Position numbers and translations under genes: made by a program. Positions 38,797 to 49,221 of a stretch of DNA of 64,000 bases are shown one piece after another. How positions within the stretch are numbered: position 1 is the stretch's first letter; each line of letters starts with the position of its first letter. A model generated the notes under the pieces. It had not been told where the DNA came from. It saw nothing but the letters and a program-made list of their open reading frames with translations, and did no database searches. Source of the DNA: Torymus aiolomorphi (Eukaryota > Arthropoda > Insecta > Hymenoptera > Torymidae); NCBI GenBank assembly GCA_036365515.1, contig CM070873.1, positions 222,134,876 through 222,198,875 of the forward strand. The letters are read 5' to 3'.

Positions 38797-39380
38797 GCGA
38801 GCGGGCGGGACGCAAAAAATTAAAAACAAACAGCCGAGACGTCGACCGAAGCATTGTCCAATTACAATAATGAGACGATCCTCGTTACGGAAACTCGAGA
38901 GAGCGACGACGCTTCGATGAAAAATGAAACTGTGGAAAAGCTATATCTCCCTCTCTTTCCCTGCGCGCGCACTGGCAGCGCGCGGCACTGCGTTACTACG
39001 CCGCCGCGTTATTGCGCGACGTGTAATACAATGTGCGAATGGATATATTTGCATTTCTCGCGCGCGCGCGCACGCTCGCGTATATACATGTATATATGAG
39101 ACGTGAGGAGCGTGGATATATACCCGCGCGTGCGGAGCACAATGCGACGAGTGCGAGTTGTTCGCGCCTCACCGTGCGTTCTTTCTGCGAGTGCGTCCCG
39201 GTATCCGGCGCGAGAGAGCTGTTCCCGTGCAATTATATCGCAGCTTTGAGGGTGAGAGAGAGAAGCGCGCGCATTTCCACTGTCGATAGAGCCATCTTCT
39301 TTTTGCGCTTGTGCGCGCCTCCCGCGAGCTTGTAAAGGGGATGCGCGAAGGCGAAGATATGATTAAAAGGGAGATTGTTT
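38350..39380. other. GC-rich island 22
   Basis: Island with a CT repeat (38762-38789) and CGCGCGCGCGC at 39061-39071. The frame 38480-38920 plus (146 codons) is Ser/Leu-rich and crosses the CT repeat, so it is not a credible gene. Confidence 0.5.
38762..38789. repeat. (CT)n microsatellite
   Basis: Fourteen CT units. Confidence 0.92.
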
Positions 39381-40090
39381 CGTTCCTTTTTTTTAATTAA
39401 TTTCTTCGGTTGAAGATGCCGGCGGTGCTTCGTTTTAGAATTTCATGAGTTTCGGTATAGAAAATATTTACCTCGTAAAATACGATAATATACCGGTTCT
39501 TTTGAATAGAATCTAGATTGCAATCATTATAGTTATTATGCTTTCTGTAGAAAAGATTCCGAGAAGTGTTTTGATGGTAATTTTAATATCGTTTGTTTTG
39601 CTATGAAAGTTTCAAAAAGCAACGTCATTAAATATTGGAGAAAACTAAAGAATTCAAGATTAACAGCTTGCACAAATCGCGGCATTGAAAAAAAATTGTG
39701 TTCACAATAAGGGAGTTTCAAATCGTAACATTCATTGTGTACGAGTTTAAAATTAATTTCTGAATTTCTAGTCATTATTTTTTGATATTATGCTCTTCTT
39801 TACACTTCGAAATTTAGTATACAAAGGTAACTTCATTCAATGAACTCATTAACTTTAGTAAAATATGGTAGAAAAAAACTTTAAGAACATATTCTCTGAA
39901 GGTCTCGACAGCACTTACAAGATCTTATACTTGAAAAATATCCGACCTCTGTCACCAAGCACGTATTGTCTAATCTTAAAAATCAATAGGAATCAGTAAT
40001 ATTATCGTCAAAACATTAACACTGACTGTTATTAATTTTTAGTTGTGGAAGAACAATTTATAAGACTGTTTGTCAATTTTATCGTCCATT
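39380..40090. other. AT-rich spacer
   Basis: AT-rich, nothing recognised. Confidence 0.4.
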
Positions 40091-41107
40091 CCCTAGTGGA
40101 AAAAATCCGGTGTTTTAAACTATGCCAAACATGTACCTTTCTAGACTAAAAGTGTTCCAAACTGTTTGAAATCTATGTCTAAGCTGTACATAAATGACAG
40201 ATTTTGGACATTTGGAACCCTTTTGGCACACTTAAGGACACAGTCTGGAACATTTATGACTGTTTTAGACTCAAAAATTTCTAATAGGGTGAAATCGATT
40301 ATATATTATTTTTACTCGGAATACTTTTGGTAGTAAGCGGAACACTTTTGGGATACTTTTGAGAATGATTCGCATATAATAAATTGGAACACTTTTTAAT
40401 TTTCTTCTGTAACAAATATAAACATTTTTCATATTTTTTAAAACAATTTCGAACACTTTTTGGAACTATTTGGAACATTTATTATCTATAATAGATTAAA
40501 AGAAAAAGTTGTCCGTGCTTTTGGAATATTTAGGAACACTTTCTGAATACTTCTGGGGCATTTAGGAACATAAAGAAATCTAAAATTTAAAAATGTTTTT
40601 AAAATATTTAAGAAATGTTAATAAAAATGGTTTAAACAAATTTAATAAATTTTCGAAAAATGTTCTAAGAATGATTAATGGTGTTTAAAAAATGTTCCAA
40701 TGATGTTTAAAAGTGTTCCAAAAAGACGTAATAACTACAAATTTAGGTGAAAAATATATCTATAGTTTGGAACATATTTTATGTATCAAGAAACATTTTG
40801 TTTTACTTGACTAAAAATGGGCCCTGTAAATGAAAATTTTAAAAAATGTTCCAAACTGTTCCAAAAGTGTGCCGGGTCATATAAAAAGTATTCCACTAAA
40901 ATATGAAAAATTAATTCAGTCTATTTTCTAGGAAATGTTTCGAAGTGGTTATTAAGTGTATCATATCGTGGTAATAAGTGTTCCAAATTGTTCCAATAGT
41001 GTTCGAAATGTCCGAAATCTGTCTTTTAAAAACAGCATGGGGACACTTTCTATATATCATGGAACACTTTTGGCACATTTTTTGGCTCGAATACATTTCC
41101 ACTAGGG
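40091..41107. mobile_element. 1.0 kb terminal-inverted-repeat element with inverted halves
   Basis: The segment starts with CCCTAGTGGAAA (40091-40102) and ends with TTTCCACTAGGG (41096-41107), a perfect 12-bp terminal inverted repeat. The left half carries many copies of GGAACACTTTTGG-like words. The right half carries the complementary TGTTCCAAA-like words, and both halves contain a related AGACAGATTT/GGACATTT stretch in opposite orientation. No transposase frame is present, so it is probably a non-autonomous DNA transposon of foldback type. I could not settle the target-site duplication, so the superfamily is open. Confidence 0.65.
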
Positions 41108-41240
41108 TTGTAATTACCAAAACAGCTCATTTTAGGTTCCAAAAGTAAAATTATTAAAACTTGTCTTAGTACTTCATTAACGACTAATTAGACAAATTCA
41201 GTCTAATAGACAAAGAAATTAGCAAATTGTCCAACACGTT
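41108..41240. other. AT-rich flank
   Basis: Short AT-rich stretch between the foldback element and the next island. Nothing recognised. Confidence 0.35.
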
Positions 41241-42620
41241 ATTCGAATATCTTCCCTCGTAGGAACGAACAATATGCTCTGATATATACACAATTCCGCG
41301 ATCGTGGCATCATCCACAGGCCAGAGCAGCATCTCGACGTCGAATTGTAAGTCCAGGCGAGGGCGAACGAGCGAGATGGAAATAGCAGCGTGTCCGGTCA
41401 CCTAGCGCGTATATATATATATACACACGAGGGTGAATTATACACCCATACACAGAACGGGCAAGCGCGCGTTAATACGCGTACTATACCCCTACACGTA
41501 TACGTGTATTACATAGAGAAAGGAGCGAGCGAGCGAGCGCACACGCACGTCTTGGAGGAGGCGAGCGCCAGCAACAGCAGTTCACCTTATATACATACGC
41601 GCGTCTCTCTCTCTCTCTCGCCTGCGATGCTTTCCCTAGTAGTGCGATTGGAGGGTATACGGAGGGAAGATGTGCCGCCCCTCTGCGGCTGGACACGAGA
41701 GCTGCCGGCGCCCTGGTGGGGGTAAGAAACTGTGAAATATCGATTAAGTTTGCCAGTAAGACAAGGAACGTCCAGGGGGTGGCGGTGCTGCTGCTGCTGC
41801 TGTAGCTTCGCCCAGCACAACCGAGCGAGCCTGTGGGATGGCTCTGGACGCGGCTGCTCCCTGTGTGTGTGTATGAGTGCATGCGCGCGCTGGCACGTAA
41901 GACAGAAGGAGGAGAAAGGGTGAAAGAGAGTGGGGAAGGTGATATGAGCATTGTATCGGGGAATTAACGGTACCCCCTCTCTCACCACTATGCCCTGCAT
42001 CCTCTCCATGCAACAATCTTCGGCCCCCCCTCCCCTTCCAGCGGACGCAAGCGCGCGGGCGCGCACCCCTTTCCACACTCTCGCGCTGTCTTCCTTCCAA
42101 GACTCGGTAGTACACGGGAATCGCATTGTTCCCGTCCTTTTCCCTGCGCTATCCCGCACTATCCCACCTTACTTGCGCGCTCGTCAACTCTCTGCCCCTC
42201 TCTCCCTCTCACTCTCTCCCTCGCGGCCTCTCGTTTCCAGTTCTCGATCGCCTTATACCCCGACGCGTGTCTCTTGCTCTCAACTGTCACCTTCTCTCTA
42301 TCTCCCTCCAGCATCTCTGGAGACTGGTATTCCGTGTTTCTGCCACACGTCCCAGATCTCTCGCTCGCCTCCGCCACCCCTTTCGCTTCGTCCATCCCGT
42401 GGTGTTCTCCTCGCCCCCCCCCCCTCCGCCTACTCTCTGCTCACCGCCCCTTTCTTACTACTTCGTCCTTTCCCTGCGGCCGCCACCGCCGTCGACGGCT
42501 GTACAACGCTGTATCCTGTCCGTTCCTGGGCTCGCTGCTCTGGATGGACGTTCTCCGCGGGTGTGAGGTCAAAGAAAGTTACTGAACGGGGCTTGTAGAT
42601 GCCCGATTGGGCGAATTTAT
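41240..42620. other. GC-rich island 23
   Basis: Island with TATATATATATATACACACGA at about 41410-41429, CTG repeats at 41787-41803, and a strongly pyrimidine-rich plus strand at 42120-42480. The frames 41951-42598 plus (215 codons) and 41587-42159 minus (190 codons) are Pro/Ser/Arg-biased products of this skew. Confidence 0.5.
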
Positions 42621-43720
42621 CAAAATGTTACGTTGAACGCGATCGCTAATTCATCATGTTCTATTTTGTATGTGAACGCATGACAAGTTATGTAGGTTGC
42701 TAGCAAGCTTGTTACCCTTTACGATAAGGTTTACGCTTCAGAACAAGAGATTTATTGTATAGATAATCATAAAAGTCAAAGACATCGTTGGTTTACAAGA
42801 GAAGCCATTTTCATTGGCATGTGTTTATGTAATTGAATCATTTACAACTATTATTCATTACATTTTATTGAATTTTTAATTGTAAGAATTCAATGAACTA
42901 AATTATGATTTTGGTCAACTGTATAAAAATATCCAATGGCATAAAATATTCGTAAAATAATATACATTTTGGGCGTCGTATTTGAGTTTCAATAATGTAT
43001 ATTTAACGTAAATGAAAATAAAACTAATAAAGTATTTATATATTTTTCTTGTAAATTATACAACCTATTAAAAAAAATCTTATAATAGAAGTTTTAATTT
43101 ATTCATAGAGATACATCTAAATATTGTCGGAAATTGTTAAAGCGCTCATCAGCGTGGCTCTAAAAAATTTAGTAAAACATCGAAATCCACCTAAGAGCCA
43201 CTTTGCAAGTTGAGAGCGCACTTTCGCTTTCGGAGCTCGATCGTACATTAAACTTGGGATACGAAACGTTCAAGTTCTTGCTGTCGAACCTCCTAATTTC
43301 ACGTCTATTAAAACGCGCACACGTTCAAATCTCGATTTTGTGGTGTTTACCGCGAAACATTTGCACGTTTTCGTTGCTGTTATTTGGACGTTTGTTGTCT
43401 CACTGTTCTCGAAATATTCATAGATATGATTAAACGATGACGGATTTGAAAAAATTTCTGTGTAGACAAACTAATGGACGATAAAACAAAACCGCTACAC
43501 TTTGATTCTCTATTCTAACTTCATTTTTTCATAAAAATTTTTATTTTAATTCGAGTTTTGAAAAAAGGGGTTATCAATGAGTTGTCATTACACATACGCA
43601 TACACACGCGTAAATAAGCAGTTCTTATTTTCGTTGGCTGCAAGTACGTAACCTCAATAATATTCGCGACGATGCTTATAATTTCTTTGCTTACATTAGA
43701 CATTATAATGACTTCCATAA
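42620..43720. other. AT-rich spacer before the foldback element
   Basis: AT-rich with a less biased patch at 43130-43440. The frame at 43203-43433 plus (76 codons) has no recognisable features. Confidence 0.4.
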
Positions 43721-43740
43721 ATAGTACATTACGATACGTG

Positions 43741-43836
43741 GGCCGGAAATTGGATTTCCGGGCCGTGCGTGGTATGACGTCCGAGGCGAAGCCGAGGGCG
43801 TCATGACGCACGGCCAGGGCATCCAATTTCCGGTCC
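43741..43836. repeat. Nested terminal hairpin of module A
   Basis: GGCCGGAAATTGGAT pairs with ATCCAATTTCCGG, the inner GGCCGTGCGT with ACGCACGGCC, and the loop is CCGAGGCGAAGCCGAGG, itself partly self-complementary. The same structure recurs at the right end (about 46563-46660). The inner copy (about 45225-45300) lacks most of the loop. Confidence 0.8.
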
Positions 43837-43936
43837 AAGTATTGTATACTATTTTTCTTACTCCCCGGCCGAAAGTACGTTCTGTAATTGTTAAATAATT
43901 GATAAAATTGGGTTGTCGTCTGCTAGCTGTGTTTGA

Positions 43937-44170
43937 GTGTTAGTTTTTCTTTCGGCCCGCTCGATAGTACTGCCTCTGTCGGCCGCTTTGGGTACCTCGG
44001 TCGATATTACCGACCGTTTTTTCTTTCGACCCGGCGTGGAGAGCTGGTTTTTTGGCCGTCTGCTACTTTCGCTGTTACACAGATGGTTTGATGCCCGCCC
44101 GACATTTGCAAGACCGAGGCGAAGCCGAGGTTTTGCTGGTCGGGGCGGGCATCAGAAACTCATTCATTAA
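43937..44170 (+). other. 77-codon frame, copy 1 (module A)
   Basis: First of three copies of an ATG-to-stop frame that stays open at the same length in all three A modules. The product has a hydrophobic start and an Arg/Gly-rich end encoded by the hairpin at 44090-44153. No family recognised. Between copies many changes alter the amino acid, which argues against strong protein-level selection. Confidence 0.3.
44090..44153. repeat. Internal hairpin of module A
   Basis: GATGCCCGCCCGAC pairs with GTCGGGGCGGGCATC around a loop that includes GACCGAGGCGAAGCCGAGG. Recurs in inverse orientation at about 44909-44973 and, with changes, at 46246-46308. Confidence 0.8.
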
Positions 44171-44374
44171 AAAAAGACAACACCACTTTTTATTTCAACT
44201 AACTCTTTTTTCTCGTCACACGTGTACTTACCTCTGTCTATTTCGTACGTGTCTAACCTTCACACCACACAAACATATTTTTCCGCCCTTTAACCTCAAA
44301 ATGCCATCTTAAATGTCATTTTGCGGCCTCGTACGGAAAAATACGTTACTGAAACGTGGACGTAAGAGAATTTT

Positions 44375-44431
44375 TACCTCATGCGACTTTTCGACCTCGC
44401 TTCGCTCGGCCGAAAAACGTCGCATGAGGTA
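44375..44431. repeat. 57-bp hairpin between modules A and B
   Basis: TACCTCATGCGACTTTTCG pairs with CGAAAAACGTCGCATGAGGTA, and the loop holds ACCTCGCTTCGCTCGG. The loop words resemble those of the other hairpins in the element. Confidence 0.8.
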
Positions 44432-44482
44432 AATAATCCTCTTCCGCCCGCGTTAGTAATGTACTATTTCTTACTCCCCCAC

Positions 44483-44502
44483 CCGAAAGTACGTACTTTC
44501 GG
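44483..44502. repeat. 20-bp perfect palindrome (module B)
   Basis: CCGAAAGTACGTACTTTCGG reads the same on both strands. The same palindrome occurs at 45780-45799, and with one change at about 45637-45656. Confidence 0.9.
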
Positions 44503-44893
44503 CCCGCATCTCCGAGCCGAAAGTTAACTTTCACACCCTATTTTAAACCAACCGCGCGCTCTGATTGGCTGCCGAAATTTCCCGACCCGCTGCGCTTGAG
44601 CGCCCGCGCGCATGAGCCACTCTGTCTCATGCGCACGGGTGACGAGAAAAAAGAGTTAGTCAAAATAAAAAGTGGTGTTGTTTGATCGTAGTCATTGTTT
44701 TTTTTTTGTTTTCTACACGTACTTACGAGTCGTGTAGAAACAATTAAGTAAACGTGCGGACGGGAGCGTCCGAGGAAAAGATGTTTGTGCGGTGTGAAGG
44801 TTAGACACGTACGTACGAAATAGACAGATGAAAGTGCACGGGTGACGAGAAAACTTTATTGTACTTATTTCATCACCTTATTTCTTTCTTTTT

Positions 44894-45127
44894 TTAATGA
44901 ATGTGTTTCTGATGCCCGCCCCGACCAGCAAAACCTCGGTTTCGCCTCGGTCTTGCAAATGTCGGGCGGGCATCAAACCATCTCTGCAACAGCAAAAGTA
45001 GCAGACACCCAAAAAGCCAGCTCTCCACGCCGGGCAGAAAGAAAAAACAGTCGGTAATATCGACCGAACTACCCAAAGCGGCCGAGAGAGGCATTACTAT
45101 CGAGCGGGCCAAAAGAAAAACTAACAC
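44894..45127 (-). other. 77-codon frame, copy 2 (module A)
   Basis: Second copy of the module A frame, on the minus strand, same length as copies 1 and 3. Several Arg or Ser positions of the other copies read as Leu, Cys or Asn here. Confidence 0.3.
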
Positions 45128-46228
45128 TCAAACACAGCTAGCAGACGACAACGCAATTTTATTAATTATTTAACAATTAAAGAACGTACTTTCGGCCGGG
45201 GAGTAAGAAAAATAGTATATAATACTTGGACCGGAAATTGGATGCCCTGGGCGTGCGTCATACCACGCGCGCCCCGGAAATCCAATTTCCGGCCCACGTA
45301 TCGTAATATACTATTCCTCGGACGCTCCCGTCCGTACGTTTACTGAATTGTTTCTACACGACTCGAAAGTACGTGTAGGAAACAAGAGGAAAAAACAATG
45401 ACCACGATCAAACAACACCACTTTTTGTTTCATTTAACTCTTTTTTCTCATCACCCGTGCACTTTCCTCTGTTTATTTCGTACGTGTCTAACCTTCACAC
45501 CGCACAAACATCTTTCGTCGGACATGCGCGCAGGCGCTCAAGCGCCGCGGGTCAGGAAATTTCGGCAGCCAATCAGAGCGCGCGGTTGGTCTAAAATAGG
45601 ATGCGAAAGTTTCTCTTTCGGCCCGGAGATGCGGGCCGGAAGTACGTACTTTCGGGTGGGTTGTGATTTATGAAAAACTTGATCCTGAAATACTAAAAAA
45701 ATTTGAGTAAGAGAAAGTAAGAGAATTTTAATGTTCGGGAAAGACACACGGAAAAAATGAATTTTTCTTACTCGCCCACCCGAAAGTACGTACTTTCGGC
45801 CCGCATCTCCGGGGCGAAAGAGAAACTTTCGCATCCTATTTTAGACCAACCGCGCGCTCTGATTGGCTGCCGAAATTTCCTGACCCGCGGCGCTTCAGCA
45901 CCCGCGCGCATGTCCGAGGAAAGATGTTTGTACGGTGTGAAGATTAGACACGTACGAAATAAACAGAGGAAAGTGCACGGGTGACGAGAAAAAAGTTAGT
46001 TGAAATAAAAAGTGGTTTTGTTTGATCGTGGTTATTGTTTTTTCCTCTTGTTTTCTACACGTACTTTCGAGTCGTGTAGAAACAATTAAGTAAACGTATG
46101 GACGGGAGCGTCCGAAGAAAATATGTTTGTGCGGTGTGAAGGTTAGACATGTACGAAATAGACAGAGGAAAGTGCACGTGTGACGAGAAAAAAGAGTTAG
46201 TTGAAATAAAAAGTGGTGTTGTCTTTTT

Positions 46229-46462
46229 TTAATGAATGTGTTTCTGATGCCCGCCCCGACCAGCAAAACCTCGGCTTCGCCTCGGTCTTGCAAATGTCGG
46301 GCGGGCAGCAGACCATCTGTACAATAGCGAAAGTAGCAGACGCCCAAAAAACCGGCTCTCTACGCCGGGCCGAAAGAAAAAACAGTCGGTAATATCGACC
46401 GAGCTACCCAAAGCGGCCGACAGAGGCACTACTATCGAGCGGGCCGAAAGAAAAACTAACAC
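46229..46462 (-). other. 77-codon frame, copy 3 (module A)
   Basis: Third copy of the module A frame, on the minus strand. A second, longer minus frame (45895-46347, 150 codons) crosses the A and C modules. It contains a Phe/Leu/Thr/Cys-rich stretch twice, because both modules share a stretch of sequence. Confidence 0.3.
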
Positions 46463-46679
46463 TCAAACACAGCTAGCAGACGACAACGCAATTTTATCAA
46501 TTATTTAACAATTACAAAACGTACTTTCGGCCGGGGAGTAAGAAAAATAGTATACAATACTTGGACCGGAAATTTGATGCCCTGGCCGTGCGTTATGACG
46601 CCCTCGGCTTCGCCTCGGGCGTCATACCACGCACGGCCCGGAAATCCAATTTCCGGCCCACGTATCGTAATATACTAGT

Positions 46680-46990
46680 TATCCTAACCAACCTTTTTTG
46701 ATTAAAAAGTAGAAAACAAAAACTACTATAGATTTGAATGTTGTTATTAACTTTCAATAGTTATTGCTATCAATTATTTGTATTAAAAGCCCAACGAATA
46801 AAGTGATTACGACAACTATTGAACTATGTACTATTGTTTACCAATCGCGTTGGTTCTACTAACTATCACTAATGGTTCTGTGTTTTTTGACCAATTTGAA
46901 TTGGTACAGTAACTAATTTTTTGGTTACACGAACCAAACTTTTTTTCCGTACAGACATCCAAAAGGACAACGTGACAAGCATTGTATAAT
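46680..46990. other. AT-rich patch with recurrent TTGGTT words
   Basis: Directly after the foldback element. TTGGTT/AACCAA-type words recur at 46690-46940 (ACCAACC, GTTGGTTC, TTGACCAATTTG, TTTGGTTACACG), ending in TTTTTTTCCGTAC. It may be a degraded inverted-repeat element, but I cannot define its ends. Confidence 0.3.
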
Positions 46991-46992
46991 GG

Positions 46993-47100
46993 TACATTGT
47001 GCAACGAGCAGAGAAAATGAGCTATTTCAAGCGAGGGTGAGGTGTTGAAGAGTCGTCACCCGTGTCTAAAATAGCTCTTCTTCCCGTGTTACACCCCGTA
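46993..47100. repeat. Imperfect hairpin
   Basis: TACATTGTGCAACGAG...GAGCTATTTC...GCGAGGGTGA on the left pairs with TCACCCGTGTCTAAAATAGCTC...GTGTTACACCCCGTA on the right. Its outer TA(C/T)ATT(G/A)TGCA words resemble those of the hairpin at 47650-47773, suggesting a shared family. Confidence 0.5.
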
Positions 47101-47308
47101 TTTTTTTTAACGAGTGCATGAGAGGCCCTTGTTACATGCATGTAAGTTGGGTAGGGGATCATGCATTTAAAGTCGCACACAATCCAGTTACAAATCATTC
47201 CATTCTTAGATTTCATTTGAATAGCTTATATGTCAAATATATGTGCGCCTTTAAAACTTTAAAATTTATTTATATCCACCTAAACAGGCCAAAAAGCCAT
47301 AAAATGTA

Positions 47309-47543
47309 CACTCAGAAAACGATCTTCTTGTATCAACGAGAATCTGCCGTCGGAAGAGGATTTCCGGTAAAAATAGGACCAAGAGGATATCTTCCTATGG
47401 AAGGAGGAATTATCTTACAACAAGAAGTCAAGCTTCCTGTAGCGGGATGATAATTTTTCGCGCAGAAGGAATCCTTTTTTGTCGCAGGAAGATTTTCTGG
47501 GGAGGAATTTTATTTCACGACCGGATGATCGTTTTTCTGAGTG
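47309..47543. mobile_element. TA-flanked MITE, copy 1
   Basis: Starts CACTCAGAAAACGATC and ends GATCGTTTTTCTGAGTG, with TA on both sides (47307-47308 and 47544-47545). The interior matches copy 2 at 49313-49591 closely. A TA target, terminal inverted repeats and no coding capacity fit a non-autonomous Tc1/mariner-type element. Relative to copy 2 it lacks about 30 bp near 47343 and a shorter stretch near 47462. Confidence 0.8.
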
Positions 47544-47649
47544 TATAAGTTTGACACTAAGAGAACAATTTTAAAAAGATTCGTTGAAAAAATTTTCTCT
47601 CCCGCTTGAGCGGGGAAAAATAGGTTTTTTACTCAAGCAGAGAAAAATA

Positions 47650-47773
47650 GTATATTATGCACCTCGGAAGTAAATTAGGCTATTGACTCCCGCGAGGGAC
47701 TTGTTGTTCGAGCGAAGTGAGGGAAACAACTCGCGGGCGTCAATAGCCCTCATTGCTCCCGAGTGCAATATAC
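47650..47773. repeat. 124-bp hairpin element
   Basis: GTATATTATGCACCTCGG...GGCTATTGACTCCCGCGAG pairs with CTCGCGGGCGTCAATAGCC...CCGAGTGCAATATAC. The loop holds TTCGAGCGAAGTGAGGGAA, similar in style to the loops of the composite foldback element. Probably a small non-autonomous palindromic element; no target duplication was established. Confidence 0.7.
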
Positions 47774-47897
47774 AACTTTTTCGCATACCCGGAGTATTTG
47801 CGTGTAATCCCTGATTTTAGGGTCGAAAACGCCACATAACCTCTCTTCTAGAAACTGCAACATCTTTGCTCGTTTGTTTACTTTTCTCTCGACTTGT

Positions 47898-47954
47898 GCC
47901 GCCTGCGAGTCATTTGCGACCCGAGCCAAGCGAGGGCAGCAACACGCAGGCGGC
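47898..47954. repeat. 57-bp hairpin
   Basis: GCCGCCTGCG pairs with CGCAGGCGGC, and the loop holds CCGAGCCAAGCGAGGGC. A minus-strand frame (47750-48052, 100 codons) runs through this and the previous hairpin. Its end nearest 47757-47900 looks less repetitive, but I recognise no protein family. Confidence 0.65.
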
Positions 47955-48059
47955 GCTAGCCGGGAATAAAGTAGAGAATCGTGCATGCGCGTGGCAGTTT
48001 CTAGGAGGAAGCACATGTGGCGTTTTATTCCCTGTAGCCTAGGAATAAACACAATACTT

Positions 48060-48384
48060 TACGCCAGGGCGTACAAAAAAAGTTTTTTTTTCACCGCTAT
48101 ACTGGCAAAAAATAAAATACATGCTCTATACAAAAAACAAAGATTCGTTTATTTAATTATTTTATAATATAAGCTTTGGCACGTGGATTGTGTGGAATTC
48201 TTTTCTGTCCCTACTCGTCATTTTTTTTTTTTAAGTGACAAAGACGTGCTGGTCATGTTTGACATTTTTCATTGATATAAATATCTATCATGTGATCATA
48301 ATTATTCAATGAAATGGTCGGAAAGGAGGCTTCCCTGTGAGTCTCATCATTATTTTAAGAGAGGAAAATGAGACAATTTTATAT

Positions 48385-48387
<3 letters not shown>
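48060..48387. other. AT-rich spacer
   Basis: AT-rich with T runs at about 48082-48090 and 48221-48232. Nothing recognised. Confidence 0.4.

Positions 48388-48415
<28 letters not shown>
48388..48415. repeat. (AT)n microsatellite abutting the palindrome
   Basis: Fourteen AT units ending exactly where the left arm of the 807-bp palindrome begins. The right arm also ends next to a TA-rich stretch (49224-49235). Confidence 0.92.
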
Positions 48416-48418
<3 letters not shown>

Positions 48419-49221
48419 ATGCTACAGAAAATTACCCATAACTGTGGACGAAAAATCGTAAAAATTCAAAGTTGAAGCACACCTCCAACAACTGATTTCT
48501 CCTATTCTGTAGCAAAAATAGTGCACGAAAAGCGTGTCGAACCAAGGAAATCGGCATAGTGTTTTTCAGGAAGCTACATTTAAGTTTTCTTATGGAAATT
48601 TAACATGGGAAAAATGGACGAAAAGTGATCATTGATGATTAACCAATAGCAAGTTATTGAATCAGCAAAAACAAATTTCACAAAAAAGAGATGAAAGTAG
48701 AAGAAAAGAGCTTTAATTTGATACTAGAATCGTTAAAATCGGTCGATTCTGCGCAAAGTTACGGGAATTTCAAAATTGCGAAAAATGACCAAAAATGAGC
48801 AACTTTTCCCAAACCCACGTAATTCTTAAAATTTTCGTCATTTTTCGTCATTTTTCGCAATTTTCAAATTCACATAGCTTTGCACAGAATGGACTGATTT
48901 TAACGATTATAGTATCAAATTAAAGCTCTTTTCTTCTACTTTAATCGCATTATTGTGAAATTTATTTTTGCCGATTCAATAACTTGCTATTGGTTAATCA
49001 TCAATGACCACTTTTCGTCCATTTTTCCCATGTTAAATTTCCATAAGAAAACTTAAATGTAGCTTCCTGAAAAACACTATGCCGATTTCCTTGGTTCGAC
49101 ACACTTTTCGTGCATTATTTTTGCTACAGAATAGGAAAAATCAGTTGTTGGAGGTGTGCTTCAACTTTGAATTTTTACGATTTTTCATCCACAGTTATGT
49201 GTAATTTTTTGTATAATTCGA
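48415..49221. repeat. 807-bp near-perfect palindrome
   Basis: Two inverted arms of about 385 bp (48415-48800 and 48836-49221) surround a spacer of about 35 bp. Pairing was followed from the outer TCGAAT/ATTCGA to the inner GCGAAAAATGACC with a constant coordinate sum (97,636), so the arms align with essentially no insertions or deletions. Roughly 25 mismatches were seen by eye (about 93 percent identity). The arms have no long open frame. Either a foldback/MITE-type element or a recent inverted duplication; a transcript would form a long hairpin RNA. Confidence 0.9.

Larger units (their letters stand above)
43724..46675. mobile_element. 2.95 kb composite foldback element, TA-flanked
   Basis: The left end (43724 onward) and the reverse complement of the right end (46675 backward) match over more than 50 bases, starting GTAYATTACGATACGTGGG. 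Both ends are bordered by TA (43722-43723 and 46676-46677), consistent with a TA target duplication. Inside, three module types alternate in orientation. A holds the terminal hairpin and a 77-codon frame: 43724-44280 plus, about 44760-45311 minus, about 46110-46675 minus. B holds a CCGAAAGTACGTACTTTCGG palindrome: 44480-44625 plus, 45530-45665 minus, 45770-45905 plus. C holds a TCTACACG-type hairpin: 44637-44880 minus, 45315-45530 plus, 45910-46210 minus. No transposase is recognisable. Non-autonomous foldback DNA transposon is the best fit; nested insertions of one family could also give this layout. Confidence 0.7.

Noticed and set aside
41951..42598. 215-codon plus-strand open frame
   Set aside because: Entirely explained by the pyrimidine-rich strand (Ser/Pro/Leu codons). 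Three other frames are also open over the same bases.
47750..48052. 100-codon minus-strand frame
   Set aside because: Runs through two hairpin repeats. Part looks less biased, but no family is recognised and the repeats explain most of the open length.
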